From the NCBI GenBank assembly GCA_036501425.1, contig DASYAI010000077.1:1-64000 (forward strand): a stretch of 64,000 nucleotides of DNA, read 5' to 3'. How positions within the stretch are numbered: the first letter of the stretch is position 1; each line of letters opens with the position of its first letter. Source of the stretch: DATKRB01 sp036501425. Lineage in GTDB: Bacteria; Actinomycetota; Acidimicrobiia; Acidimicrobiales; RAAP-2. The position numbers were made by a program, and so were the translations under genes. The notes under the pieces are model-generated. The model was not told the DNA's origin, did no database searches, and was given only the letters and a program-made list of their open reading frames with translations. Of this stretch, positions 1 to 9,100 are shown in pieces.

Positions 1-177
1 CGTTTCGGAGCGACGGGCGGCAGTGCCGACGGGGCTCGGACCACGAACGTCGTGCCGGGCGGGACCCTTCCGACCCGACTCCGCCACTCATGAAGGGAGT
101 ATGGCAGCTCTCGTACCAGGCCGGACCCCCCGTACGTAGTATCTGGCTACGGCAATTTACGTAGTCGACCGGGAGCC
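1..177. other. Intergenic stretch at window edge
   Basis: No convincing gene. Around 130-166 the base composition drops and the word TACGTAG occurs twice, about 27 bp apart, just downstream of the glycosyltransferase gene that ends at 178. It may hold a terminator or a promoter for a gene outside the window, but the window edge prevents a firm call. Confidence 0.4.
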
Positions 178-1302
178 TCAAGTGGGGGCAACGCTGCGGG
201 CGAGGACCGACTCGTACACCTCGAGGAGCTGGTCGGTGCAGCCGTCCCAGGTCGGTAGTTTCGGGGGGCCCGAGGCCCACCGGTGAGCTTCGGCCGTCTC
301 GACGATCGCGGCCGCCGTCGCGTCGGCCGAAGCATCGGGGTCGATCGTGTTCACGAGCCCTGCTCGGCCCAACTCGGCCAGGCCCGAGGTGTCGGCCGCC
401 AGCACGTCGACGCCGAAGGCCAGAGCCTCCATCACCGCGATGGGGTTCGCCTCGTAGTCGCTCAGCAAGACCGCAGCGTCGCTGGACGCGACGAGAGCGC
501 CGAGCTCGCTGCGCTCGTCGGGGCCGAAGTTGGTCAACGTCACCTGCTCTTGCACCCCGAGGTGGCCGATCTGTTGGCGGAGCGCATCCTCGAAGGGCCC
601 GGTACCGACGATGACCAGCCGCGCCCCCGGCCGGCGCACCAAAAGCGGTGGCATGGCGGCAATCGCCCGATGGTGGCCCTTGTAGCGTTCGAGCCGACCG
701 ATCGAGAGGACAAGGGGGTCGCCGGTCAGTCGCGGCGGGCGAGCGGACACCGGCAATGCCTCGGCGCCGTTGCGGATCACGCTGATCGACGAGGCCCTGT
801 CGCCGAGTTGGGCCCCGAACAGCTGCGCCTCGAACTCGCAGACGGCGATCAGCCGGTCGGTCCGTCGCAGGACGGGGCGCTGCACCGCCCACTGGGGCCG
901 GCGGATGGCGGTGCGCAGGCGGTTCGAGTGGCCGCCGGTATGGAACGTGAGCACGGTCGGGATCGTCCGTCGTTGCGCCACCACAAGCGCCAGGGGCTGC
1001 ATCGGGGTGTGGATGCCCTGGACGTGGACGAGGTCGTAGTGGCCTTCCCACAGCGCGTGCAGCAGCGCTGGCGAGAGGTAGTAGTCCCGGGACGCGGGCC
1101 ACGCCGCGAACCGCCGGATCATGAGCCCGTCGTCCACCTCGACCGGGGGCAGTGCCCCCGAGACGTCGGTGGTCAGCACGGACACGTCGACGCCTCGTGC
1201 CGCGAGCCGGACCCCCACCTCGTGGACGTGGCGCTCGACGCCACCGAGGTAGGGCAGATAGCGGGTGGCGACCATGGCCACGCGAGCTCCGGGCGCGCTC
1301 AT
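178..1302 (-). CDS. GT4-family glycosyltransferase
   Basis: 374 aa. GT-B fold glycosyltransferase expected to move a sugar from a nucleotide sugar to a glycan or lipid acceptor at the inner face of the membrane. The N-terminus has the GT4 pattern YLPYLGGVERHV (glycine-rich acceptor loop). The C-terminal half has SIGRLERYKGHH and a PIAVMEALAFG segment, the family's donor-binding region. The ATG at 1302 is chosen because it overlaps the stop of the upstream GH16 gene (ATGA), implying translational coupling. A longer in-frame extension to 1512 lies inside the GH16 gene and is not protein-like. Acceptor and sugar cannot be read from sequence. With the GH16 gene and a second GT4 nearby it probably serves surface polysaccharide metabolism. 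Confidence 0.88.
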   Translation of the reverse strand: MSAPGARVAMVATRYLPYLGGVERHVHEVGVRLAARGVDVSVLTTDVSGALPPVEVDDGLMIRRFAAWPASRDYYLSPALLHALWEGHYDLVHVQGIHTPMQPLALVVAQRRTIPTVLTFHTGGHSNRLRTAIRRPQWAVQRPVLRRTDRLIAVCEFEAQLFGAQLGDRASSISVIRNGAEALPVSARPPRLTGDPLVLSIGRLERYKGHHRAIAAMPPLLVRRPGARLVIVGTGPFEDALRQQIGHLGVQEQVTLTNFGPDERSELGALVASSDAAVLLSDYEANPIAVMEALAFGVDVLAADTSGLAELGRAGLVNTIDPDASADATAAAIVETAEAHRWASGPPKLPTWDGCTDQLLEVYESVLARSVAPT

Positions 1303-2354
1303 CGGTAGACCTGCACTTCGTGGACCAGCATGGTGGCGCTGCGAGGTGTCGAGGCGTCGGGGATGGACCGGTACGTGCCGGTGGCCGGGCTGGCGACGCC
1401 CAGGTTCATGATGAGCTCCATCGGCTCGTCCGGGATCGGCGCCTGGGAGCGGGTGAGCTCGCCCACTTGACGACCGTCGAAGAACCATCGGATCGACTGC
1501 CCGGGGACCCACTCGATGGCGTAGACGTGGTATCCGGCGGTCACGTTGACGCCGACGTTGGTGGTGCCGCCGGTCGGTCCAGCTGGGGTCTCGAGGTGCC
1601 AGGAGTACACGTCGTCGGGCGGCGAGGCACCGCTCAAGAACCCACCCTCGAAGATGTCGATCTCGAAGTTGTCACCTGCCGTTCCCGACGGGCCCGGAAG
1701 CATCCAGAAGGCGGGCCATAGCCCGTTGCCGGTGGGGACCTTGGCCTCGATCTGAACGTAGCCACCGAGGGTCTCGAACTTGTCGTAGGAGGAGATCACT
1801 CCCGAACGCCAGCTGAAGCTCTGGGGTGCGCCGTGCAGGTCGCCCGGGGTGGGGGTCTGCTGGGCCATGATGGCCAACCCGTTGTCGACCGAAAGCTGTG
1901 TGGGAAGGTCGTAATCGAGGCTGGTAATCCCGCGCGGGTTCTGCACCCCGCTCCCGCCGGCACCGTTCGAGTTCCATGGGGCACCGCCGGAGCCGTTGCT
2001 GGTGATGTAGGTGTTCCAGTTGGACTGGTTCAATGAGGTCCCGCCGAAGGTGTCCTGGAACGTGAGTTCCGACGCCGAATACCCTGAGGGAGCGGCCAGC
2101 GCGAAGGGAACGTTCGGCACGGTTGTCGCCCGAGGATCGGCCTCGGTGGACGACGTGCTCGTGGATGGGTCGGCCTTCGTCGTGGCGGAATCGTCGGGGG
2201 AGTCGTTGCCGCGTACCCTGGCCCCCGAGCCCGTGGCCGTGAGCCCCCAGACCAATCCGATGAGCAGCAGCGACACGACGAGCAAGGGGAGCCTGACGGC
2301 GAAACGCCGGGATGTGGTACCGACTGCGTGCCGGCCTTTCCATTCGAATCTCAT
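1299..2354 (-). CDS. Membrane-anchored GH16 family glycoside hydrolase
   Basis: About 351 aa. Layout: a short basic N-terminus, one hydrophobic segment (roughly residues 20-40), a Ser/Thr/Asp-rich linker, then a GH16 beta-jelly-roll domain to the C-terminus. The signature EIDIFEG supplies the ExDxxE catalytic triad of GH16 (nucleophile and acid/base glutamates), and LWPAFWMLP is the typical strand before it. The enzyme is predicted to act outside the cell on beta-1,3 or beta-1,4 glucan or galactan type polymers, but substrate cannot be decided. ATG 2354 is preferred over GTG 2360. Its stop overlaps the downstream GT4 start, so the two form a unit. It is divergent from the GT4 gene at 2540. 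Confidence 0.88.
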   Translation of the reverse strand: MRFEWKGRHAVGTTSRRFAVRLPLLVVSLLLIGLVWGLTATGSGARVRGNDSPDDSATTKADPSTSTSSTEADPRATTVPNVPFALAAPSGYSASELTFQDTFGGTSLNQSNWNTYITSNGSGGAPWNSNGAGGSGVQNPRGITSLDYDLPTQLSVDNGLAIMAQQTPTPGDLHGAPQSFSWRSGVISSYDKFETLGGYVQIEAKVPTGNGLWPAFWMLPGPSGTAGDNFEIDIFEGGFLSGASPPDDVYSWHLETPAGPTGGTTNVGVNVTAGYHVYAIEWVPGQSIRWFFDGRQVGELTRSQAPIPDEPMELIMNLGVASPATGTYRSIPDASTPRSATMLVHEVQVYR

Positions 2355-2525
2355 GGGCACCGTCTCGGCTCTGGAACCGAACCAGCCAGCAAGCGTCGCA
2401 AGCCGCGGTCGGAGGGTTCTCTCGTTCTGCGCGAGTCGCCATGATTCGTACCATCTTGTTGAACGTCATAGTTGGCACCGCAGGTAGGACCAGGTATGGA
2501 TTGCCGGATCTGCGGGTGGTTCCAT

Positions 2526-2531
2526 TAGGGT
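2526..2531 (+). promoter_or_regulatory. Candidate -10 box, leaderless GT4 gene
   Basis: TAGGGT ends 8 nt before the ATG at 2540, so transcription would begin at or next to the start codon. A possible -35 (TTGCCG, 2501-2506) has a long 19-bp spacer. One of about a dozen similar arrangements in the window. Confidence 0.45.
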
Positions 2532-2539
2532 AAATAGGG

Positions 2540-3763
2540 ATGCGGGTGCTCATGGTGTCGCAGTTCTACCCACCGGTAGTGGGAGGCCAGGAGCGTCACG
2601 TCCGGACCCTTTCGGTCGGCCTGGTCGGACGCGGTCACGAGGTCGACGTGGTGACCACGGCGGTCACCCCGGGCGACGTCGGTGTCGACGACGACGAGGG
2701 CGTACGGGTCCACCGGGTCCGCACCACAATGCAGCGCCTTCCGGGCGTGTACCAAGACCCCGCCCGTGCCCATGCCATTCCGCTCAGCGATCCGGTCGTG
2801 GCGCGCTGGGTGTCGACGCGCCTCGCCCGCGGGCGCTACGACGTCGTCCACGCCCACGACTGGATGGTGGGAGCGACGCTCGGGCCGGCCCGGCGTGCGA
2901 AGGTCCCGATCCTCTACACGCTGCACGACTACAGCCACCTGTGTACCACCAAGCGACTCATGCGCGACGATCGGGTCTGCGGGGGACCGGGATTGGCGCG
3001 GTGCGTTCGGTGCGCGGCCCGTCAACACGGAGCCCTCGTGGGCGCGGGACTGGTTGGAGCGAACCTCGTGGCCCACCGGCTTCGAGCCCGCGGGGTGGCT
3101 CGGTTTATCCCGGTCAGCTCGGCGGTGGCTCGCGGGGCCGAGCTCGAGCCGGGATCCTACGAGGTCATCCCGAACTTCATCGGCGAAGACCTGGTGGAGC
3201 CGCACCTTCCGGTCCACCCGGATGGTCCGGTGGTGTTCGTCGGAGACCTGACCCGCGACAAGGGAGTTGAAGTCCTCGTGGAGGCGTACCGGGGACTGGT
3301 CGCGCCACCCCCCCTGGTGTTGGCCGGAAGGCAGTTCGATCACACGCCGATCCGTATTCCGCCCAACGGGCGGCTGGCGGGGGTACTGCCCTATCGTGAG
3401 GTGCTGTCGCTCATCGCGTCGGCCTCCGTGGTCGTCGTTCCCTCGATCGTGGCGGACTGCTGCCCGACCGTCGTCCTCGAGGCGATGGCCAAGGGCCGTC
3501 CGGTGATCGGGGCGGCATCGGGGGGCATCGCCGATCTGGTCGAGGACGGGGTCACGGGCGTGCTGGTGCCGCCCGGGGACCCCGGCGCGCTCGCGAAGGC
3601 GATGGCCAACGTTCTCGAGGACCATGGACGTGCCGCCAGCATGGGCGCGGCCGCTACTCGTCGCGTCCGCGGCTTTACGGGCGCGGCCGTCATCGGACGG
3701 ATCGAGAACCTCTACGCCCGGGTGGCGGCGGCCCCGGTTTCCCAAGGGGATCCCCGGTCGTGA
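2540..3763 (+). CDS. GT4-family glycosyltransferase
   Basis: 407 aa. Begins MRVLMVSQFYPPVVGGQE, the classic GT4 N-terminal strand and glycine loop. Later FVGDLTRDKGVEVLVEAY and a PTVVLEAMAKGRPVI segment form the nucleotide-sugar binding half. A cysteine-bearing segment (VCGGPGLARCVRCAAR, about residues 148-163) resembles a group of actinobacterial glycosyltransferases. It is likely cytoplasmic or peripheral to the membrane. It is divergent from the GH16/GT4 pair, so this looks like a small polysaccharide locus. The start at 2540 is supported by the -10 box at 2526-2531. Sugar specificity is unknown. Confidence 0.88.
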   Translation: MRVLMVSQFYPPVVGGQERHVRTLSVGLVGRGHEVDVVTTAVTPGDVGVDDDEGVRVHRVRTTMQRLPGVYQDPARAHAIPLSDPVVARWVSTRLARGRYDVVHAHDWMVGATLGPARRAKVPILYTLHDYSHLCTTKRLMRDDRVCGGPGLARCVRCAARQHGALVGAGLVGANLVAHRLRARGVARFIPVSSAVARGAELEPGSYEVIPNFIGEDLVEPHLPVHPDGPVVFVGDLTRDKGVEVLVEAYRGLVAPPPLVLAGRQFDHTPIRIPPNGRLAGVLPYREVLSLIASASVVVVPSIVADCCPTVVLEAMAKGRPVIGAASGGIADLVEDGVTGVLVPPGDPGALAKAMANVLEDHGRAASMGAAATRRVRGFTGAAVIGRIENLYARVAAAPVSQGDPRS

Positions 3764-3779
3764 GGTCGCACGGCGGTGC

Positions 3780-4388
3780 TCACGGGCGCGTCCGGGACGA
3801 CGTCGGTCCCCGCCGGCGAAGCCCGAGCAAGGCGAGGCCGAGGACCGTCCCGGTACCGATGAGCGCCAGGTGCACGACGTCGTCGCTCACGTTCGCGCCG
3901 GCGCGGATGGCGGCGTAGCCCAGGCCTTCGAGGCAGAAGGCCGCAGGGAGGGCGATGGCGGCGGTGGCCGACCGCCGGAGCCGCCAGTCGGCCCCTAGCG
4001 CTCCGAACAGCGGTCCGACCACGCACGCCGCGAGCACCCAGGGTGTGGCGAGCCATCGGAGGTAGTGCAGGGACGTGATGTGCTCGACCTGGTACATGAA
4101 CCCGTAGTAGCCGCTGAGCGCGCCGAGGAGGCAGACGAGACCGAGAGCAGCTCCCACCGGTCGCCGGATGCTGAGGGCTCCCGCGGCGAAGGCTGCCGCT
4201 AACCACAGAGCGGCGACGTTGGAGAGGTCGAACGCCCACGGCGGGCCCTGACCCACCACCCGATCGGCGAGGCCGAACCAGGCACCGCCGACCGTGACGG
4301 CGATGACCCGCAGCCAGTCCGAGGCGGCCGGCGGCCATAGTGTTCGGCTCGGCCTCACCGGCTGAATGTCATCGAATGGCTGGGGCAT
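3780..4388 (-). CDS. Small multi-pass membrane protein (DUF6518-like)
   Basis: 202 aa with about five or six hydrophobic segments between residues 25 and 190 and a basic C-terminus (LRRRGPTSSRTRP). There is no catalytic motif. The pattern of short helices resembles actinobacterial DUF6518 proteins of unknown function, but I recall that family only loosely. An AAAGGA ribosome-binding site precedes the ATG, and TACCAT about 22 nt further upstream could be its -10 box. It converges with the GT4 gene, with 16 bp between stops. Confidence 0.7.
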   Translation of the reverse strand: MPQPFDDIQPVRPSRTLWPPAASDWLRVIAVTVGGAWFGLADRVVGQGPPWAFDLSNVAALWLAAAFAAGALSIRRPVGAALGLVCLLGALSGYYGFMYQVEHITSLHYLRWLATPWVLAACVVGPLFGALGADWRLRRSATAAIALPAAFCLEGLGYAAIRAGANVSDDVVHLALIGTGTVLGLALLGLRRRGPTSSRTRP

Positions 4389-4619
4389 CGTCCTTTGACC
4401 TGCTCCCCATGGTAGGTCGCCACCCGGCCGATCTCCCCTCGGGCCAGGTCGTTGCCAGGAGCGTCGTCCAACGAGCGTAGAGAAGTCGTACCACTCGCGG
4501 TGGCGGTTCCGGTGACGTCAGCGCAGAATGAGGCGGTGTCGGGCGTGGGATCGTGGTTCCAAACGGCGGATCGCCGGGTGGCCGACGACCAGCTGCGGAG
4601 CCTTCGAGAGGCGACCGTG

Positions 4620-6080
4620 GTGACCATCGATTCGACGCTGCCCGTTTCGCCCCCGGCTGGGCCCGACGTCGTGGGCGACGACCCGGGGTCGAACCCGGCC
4701 GAAGCAGCCGCTCGGGAGCGATCGAGGTGGCGGCATCCCTCGATGGGCGTCCCCCGGGGCGACCAGTGGTCGCGGCTCACCTTCGCGCTCGACCCTGCGT
4801 TGCCGGTGCTGCTCTTCCGGATCGGTCACTACCCCCTGCACCACGGCACCGTCGGGGCCATCCGGTCGCTCGGGCGCGGTGGCGTCCCCGTATTCGCGGT
4901 GACCGAGGACCGCTACACACCGGCCGCGCTGTCGCGCTACCTCACCGGCCGGGTCGACTTCCCCTCGTGCGGCGCCGAGCCCCAGCACGAGCTGCTCGAC
5001 CGGCTCGTCGAGCTGGGCAGGACGATCGACTGCCGACCAGTCCTCATGTGCACCGACGACGAGGCGGCCGTGCTCGTGGCCGAGGGTGCCGAGCGGTTGA
5101 GGGAGCACTTCGTGCTCCCCGACGTCCCTCCGGCGCTCGTGCGCCAGCTGGCGAGCAAGCGCGGCCTCCACCAGCTCTGTGGCCAACTGGGCGTCCCCAC
5201 TCCGGCCACCTGGTTCCCCACCGGTACGGCGGAGCTCGAGCACATTGTCGACGAGACCTCCTACCCGGTGATTGTCAAGAACACCGACCCGTGGACGCGG
5301 CTCACAAGGGCGGCCGTCACTGGCAGCACCATCGTGGCCGACCGAGCCGAGCTGCTCGAGCTGGCCTCGACGTGGCGGGAGCCGTTCTGCGGTCTCGTCC
5401 AGGAGTACCTCCCCGACGAGTCGTCGGAGGACTGGATCGTCCACGGCTACTGGGGAACCGACGACGAGGCTCATGTGGCCTTTTCGGGTCGCAAGCTACG
5501 GTCCTGGCCACCGCGGTTCGGCGCGACCGCCTACGCCGAGGTCCAGTGCAACGAGGTCCTTCTGGCCGCCTCGAGGGCGCTCTGTGGGCAGATCGGCTAC
5601 CGAGGCATCTTCGACATGGACTGGCGGTGGGACCGGCGGAGCGGCCGGTATTTCCTCCTCGACTTCAACCCCCGCCTGGGGGCGCAGTTCCGCCTGTTCG
5701 AGGACGACGTCGGCATCGATGTGGTGAGGGCGATGCACCTCGACCTCTCGGGTCGGGCGGTGCCGGGGGGCGGTCAGGTGGATGGCGAGCGCTTCGTGGT
5801 GGAGAACCTCGACCTGGCGGCCCGTCGCGCGTATCGACGGCTCGACCGTGTGGTCGCGCCCTCCGGAGGGCCGGCCCAGGGAGCGGGAGCGCTCGAGACC
5901 AGCTCGCCGTCCCGTGGTCCCCGGCTGGCGTGGTTCGCGTCCGACGACCTTCTTCCGGTCGTCTCCTTCGCCATCCGTCAGCTCGCCATGTCGGTGACGA
6001 GTCGCTTGCGTGCGGTGTTCGGATCTGCCCGAAGACGGCCACGCCGCCCGACCGCTCCCTCCCGCCGAAGCGAGAGCTGA
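4620..6080 (+). CDS. ATP-grasp ligase, carboxylate-amine type
   Basis: About 486 aa from the GTG at 4620, preceded by GAGAGG; the frame stays open upstream to 4452, so the start is uncertain. The core (about residues 65-395) is an ATP-grasp fold: a substrate-binding N-lobe, a lysine in YPVIVKNTDPW, and the metal-binding end FLLDFNPRLGAQFRLFEDD, where Asp/Asn residues hold Mg-ATP. Such enzymes join a carboxylate to an amine through an acyl-phosphate; relatives include D-aspartate ligases and polysaccharide-modifying enzymes. It converges on an FAD oxidoreductase next to glycosyltransferases, which suggests (inference) a role in decorating a surface polymer or making a small amide-linked metabolite. 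The Arg-rich tail after residue 440 looks disordered. Confidence 0.75.
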   Translation: MTIDSTLPVSPPAGPDVVGDDPGSNPAEAAARERSRWRHPSMGVPRGDQWSRLTFALDPALPVLLFRIGHYPLHHGTVGAIRSLGRGGVPVFAVTEDRYTPAALSRYLTGRVDFPSCGAEPQHELLDRLVELGRTIDCRPVLMCTDDEAAVLVAEGAERLREHFVLPDVPPALVRQLASKRGLHQLCGQLGVPTPATWFPTGTAELEHIVDETSYPVIVKNTDPWTRLTRAAVTGSTIVADRAELLELASTWREPFCGLVQEYLPDESSEDWIVHGYWGTDDEAHVAFSGRKLRSWPPRFGATAYAEVQCNEVLLAASRALCGQIGYRGIFDMDWRWDRRSGRYFLLDFNPRLGAQFRLFEDDVGIDVVRAMHLDLSGRAVPGGGQVDGERFVVENLDLAARRAYRRLDRVVAPSGGPAQGAGALETSSPSRGPRLAWFASDDLLPVVSFAIRQLAMSVTSRLRAVFGSARRRPRRPTAPSRRSES

Positions 6081-6088
6081 CGGGCGCG

Positions 6089-6130
6089 GCAGTCAGCCGC
6101 CCCGGCAATGCAGTCAGCCGCCCCGGCAAT
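6089..6130. repeat. 21-bp perfect tandem repeat, 2 copies
   Basis: The 21-bp unit that begins GCAGTCAGCCGCCCC occurs twice back to back (6089-6109 and 6110-6130). It fills most of the 68-bp spacer between the convergent ATP-grasp and oxidoreductase genes. Confidence 0.9.
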
Positions 6131-6148
6131 ACGGAGAGAGGTCTTTGC

Positions 6149-7381
6149 CTACGATCCCGCTCGTCGAGCCACGCCGGCCGCCACCCGCCGGCCGGCGAAC
6201 GTGGACCCGTAGACGAACCGAAGCGCGGGTCCGAACGTGGCCGCGGCAGGCAGCCCGCTGAAGAAGAGGCCCTCGACCGAGGATTCGAAGCTCGCCCCGA
6301 GGGCCGGGTAGCCCTGCACCCGGGCGACCCGGGCCCGCAGCTCCGGGCTCAAGAACCCCAGGCGGTCGACCTCGACCCGGTAGCCGGTGGCGGCGATCAC
6401 GTGATCCACCTCGAGGTGCTCCTCGCCGTCCGGACTGCTGAGCCGCACCCCGACAGCGTCTCGGGTGCGGTCGACTCCGAGCACCTTGCGCCCGAGACGG
6501 ACGTCGATGTCCTGGGCGAAGCGCTCGCGGAGCCACCATGCGCCGAACGGCCCGAGGATTCGGCGGACGATCTCCAAACGCAGCTTGGTCGGGAGGTAGC
6601 GGACCGCGCCGGTGTACCGGGTGAGGAGTAGGTGCGGCCAGCCGGCTCCCAGAGGCGCCGGGGGAATCCGAAGGTGCTGGACGAAGCTCGGAGTTCCCGG
6701 TTCGGGTGGGCCAGCCCAGCTCAGCTCGTCGGTGCGGGCAAGCAGGTGAACGGTAGCCCCGGCTTCTCGAAGAAGGACCGCCGACTCGAGGGCGGACTGA
6801 CCGGCACCGACCACTGCCACCCGCCGACCGGACAAGAGGGTGAGGTCCGTGTGGTCGGAGGCGTGGGATACCAGCGACTTGGCAGAGTGCTCGGGAGTTC
6901 CATCCAGGCGGAGCTCGTCGGGCACATGGGGGAAGGGGGCGACGCCGGCCGCGGCGACGACCGTGCGGGCCGTCAGCTCCTCGCCGGAGTCGAGGACGAG
7001 GCGGAAGCCGCCGGGAGCGTCGGAGACCGAGGTGACCTGGGCCCGCTCGAGCCTCGGCACCAGACGCTCCTGGTACCAGTGCCCGTAGTCGACGAAATCG
7101 GCGATGGGGATCGGCCGCTCGCCGCCGCCGAGGTCGTAGGGCTCGATATCCCGATCGGCGCAGAAGTCGGCGATGCCGAAGCCCGACCGGGGCGCGCCGA
7201 TGCTCGAGTCCCGAGCGGTGGACTTCAGGTACATACCGGCAGGCATGTGGTCCGACCATCCGGCCATCGGGGAGCCGAAGGTCCGCACGCGCAGACCCCG
7301 CGCTGCGAGGTGGCTGGATGCAGCCAGACCGTAGGGTCCGGCCCCGATTACGACGCTGTCAACTGAGGTGGCGCGCTGCAT
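6149..7381 (-). CDS. FAD/NAD(P)-dependent oxidoreductase (flavin monooxygenase-like)
   Basis: 410 aa. Two Rossmann dinucleotide sites are visible: VVIGAGPYGLAASSHLA near residue 10 for FAD and VAVVGAGQSALESAVLL near residue 190 for NAD(P)H. This is the two-site layout of flavin monooxygenases and N-hydroxylases. An ATGYR motif in the C-terminal part (AATGYRVEVDRLGFL) is typical of these enzymes. The substrate is not evident. It lies downstream of the GT2 and LuxR genes on the same strand, so it may be the last gene of a three-gene unit (LuxR, GT2, oxidoreductase). ATG start at 7381. Confidence 0.85.
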   Translation of the reverse strand: MQRATSVDSVVIGAGPYGLAASSHLAARGLRVRTFGSPMAGWSDHMPAGMYLKSTARDSSIGAPRSGFGIADFCADRDIEPYDLGGGERPIPIADFVDYGHWYQERLVPRLERAQVTSVSDAPGGFRLVLDSGEELTARTVVAAAGVAPFPHVPDELRLDGTPEHSAKSLVSHASDHTDLTLLSGRRVAVVGAGQSALESAVLLREAGATVHLLARTDELSWAGPPEPGTPSFVQHLRIPPAPLGAGWPHLLLTRYTGAVRYLPTKLRLEIVRRILGPFGAWWLRERFAQDIDVRLGRKVLGVDRTRDAVGVRLSSPDGEEHLEVDHVIAATGYRVEVDRLGFLSPELRARVARVQGYPALGASFESSVEGLFFSGLPAAATFGPALRFVYGSTFAGRRVAAGVARRAGS

Positions 7382-7465
7382 GGTTGTCCTCGCCTGTTCG
7401 ATTCGAGGTGGATGGCCCAGACGGCGGCGACGTCGCCCCGCCGTCGAGAAGGAGGATCGCTCGCC

Positions 7466-8359
7466 CTACAGGAGGGGAAGGTCCGTCGGCCCGGACGGGA
7501 CCGGCCGCACGAGCTCCATGGGCGACTTGCTGGGTGCCTTGGCCCGCTCGTCGAGCAGGGTCCGCAGGACGCGCAGTCCGTCGTGGAAGGCCCGGAGGCT
7601 GGATTGCCCGCTGCGGCGCGGCATCTCGAGGCTGGGGACCTCGGCTACCCGGAGCCCGGAAGTAAGGGCGCGCACCGTGAGCTCGGTCTCGATCTCGAAT
7701 CCTTCCGAGGACAGCCCCAGATGGCCCAGGTACCGGCGGCGGAAGGCGAAGAAGCCGTAGCACAGGTCGGTCAGCTGAGAGTCGAAGAACCGGTTGGCCA
7801 GCATCAGCAGGCCTCGGTTCCCCAGCTTGCGGAGCGGGGTGATGTCGAGGGAGCCGCCGCCGCCGACGAAGCGCGATCCCTTCACGAAGTCGAAGCCGTG
7901 ATCGAGGAAGTACACGAACTGCGGGATCTCGGCCGGCGACATCGACCCGTCGGCGTCCATCGCCACGATGACGTCGCACTGCGCCGCGGCAAAGCCGGCT
8001 CGGAGCGCGTTGCCTTTGCCGGGGTGGGACTCGCTGATGATGCGGATGTCCGGGAGGCACGACTCGGCCATCAGCCGGGTCACATCCGAAGAGCGACCGT
8101 CCACGAGGATCACCTCGTCCACGCAGTCGGGGAGGTGCTCGAGCACGGTGGCGATGTTCCGCGCCTCGTTCTTCGCCGGGACCACCAGGCTCACCGTCGA
8201 TCGCCGTGCCGCTTGGCGACCGGCTGCCCGCTTCCTGGCCGGAGCCGGGTGGGCGTCGGCAGACCGCCCGTTGGTGGTCGAGCGCGTCGCTCCATTGGAG
8301 GCGATCCGGTCGATGTAGAGCTCGGGGATCGTCTCCTCGGTAGTGACGTGGGTTGCCAT
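7466..8359 (-). CDS. GT2-family glycosyltransferase (polyprenyl-phosphate sugar synthase-like)
   Basis: 297 aa from the ATG at 8359, which has a GGAGGAAGG ribosome-binding site; an ATG at 8437 is also in frame. The GT-A domain starts VSLVVPAKNEARNIATVL, followed by EVILVDGRSSD, a DADGS metal motif and GSRFVGGGG, as in dolichol- or polyprenyl-phosphate mannosyl/glucosyl transferases. No C-terminal membrane helices are evident, so it is the soluble type that charges a lipid phosphate carrier with a sugar. The N-terminal 45 residues are basic and low-complexity. It lies 93 bp downstream of a LuxR gene on the same strand. Confidence 0.87.
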   Translation of the reverse strand: MATHVTTEETIPELYIDRIASNGATRSTTNGRSADAHPAPARKRAAGRQAARRSTVSLVVPAKNEARNIATVLEHLPDCVDEVILVDGRSSDVTRLMAESCLPDIRIISESHPGKGNALRAGFAAAQCDVIVAMDADGSMSPAEIPQFVYFLDHGFDFVKGSRFVGGGGSLDITPLRKLGNRGLLMLANRFFDSQLTDLCYGFFAFRRRYLGHLGLSSEGFEIETELTVRALTSGLRVAEVPSLEMPRRSGQSSLRAFHDGLRVLRTLLDERAKAPSKSPMELVRPVPSGPTDLPLL

Positions 8360-8452
8360 TGGTTCCGCCTTCCTCCGCTTTCCGCCGTTGGGGCGGCGCG
8401 TCCCGTCTGGGTCTTGCCGTGCCGGCAGGGTGGTCATCGCCGCCTCACCCCG

Positions 8453-9100
8453 TCAGGCCTGTGTTCCCGTGCCGCGCACCGCGTCGCGGACCGAGGAGTC
8501 CGAATGCAGCCCGAGCCGCCATCGGAGATGTTGCATGTGGTTCACGACCGCTCGCCGCGAGATCCCGAGCCGGGCAGCGATCGCCCCCCGGTCCAATCCG
8601 TCCCCGATCAGCTCGAGGACGTGGCGCTCGGTCGGGCTGAGGTCGTTCAGCTTGTCGGTGGCCGGCACCTGGGCACGGACACCGTCGCCGGTGAGGATGG
8701 GCGCCAGCAGGGGTGAGGAGATCCAGATCTCGCCCCGTGACGCGCACCGCACCGCGTTGGCGAGCTCGAGCTCGGGAGCGATCTTGAGCACCACTCCCGA
8801 CGCTCCGTCCTGCAGGGCGGCGGCCGTGTCGGCCGGGTCCTGGCGATTCGTGAGCAGCACGAGAGCGGGGGGCCCGGGGACACCCTCCAGCTCCTTCAGG
8901 AGCTTGTCGCCGTGGGCGTGGGCGTGGGCCTCGTGGAGGACGACCACGTCGGGCCGTTGGGCGGCGCAGAACTCGCCGAACCGGTCGATGTAGGAGTCGG
9001 CCGCGACCGCCCGAAGGTCGGAGACCTCGGCGAGCTTCTCGCACAGGGCTTCGCTGAGGACCGGTGTCCGGTCGATCACGGCGACGGCGGTCGGGGCCAT
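8453..9100 (-). CDS. LuxR-type regulator with atypical receiver (His at phospho-acceptor site)
   Basis: 215 aa from the ATG at 9100. N-terminal NarL-like receiver fold (AVAVIDRTPVLSEAL...), C-terminal LuxR helix-turn-helix (LSPTERHVLELIGDGL, then ARLGISRRAVVNHMQHLRWRL). Where family members have the phosphorylated Asp (VVLLD), this protein reads PDVVVLHEAH, so the acceptor is His, and the acidic pocket keeps one Asp. The receiver lysine (VVLKIAP) is kept. It probably binds DNA without phosphorelay control. No histidine kinase lies nearby. It is the first gene of the LuxR-GT2-oxidoreductase run and resembles the regulator at 10665. Confidence 0.83.
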   Translation of the reverse strand: MAPTAVAVIDRTPVLSEALCEKLAEVSDLRAVAADSYIDRFGEFCAAQRPDVVVLHEAHAHAHGDKLLKELEGVPGPPALVLLTNRQDPADTAAALQDGASGVVLKIAPELELANAVRCASRGEIWISSPLLAPILTGDGVRAQVPATDKLNDLSPTERHVLELIGDGLDRGAIAARLGISRRAVVNHMQHLRWRLGLHSDSSVRDAVRGTGTQA

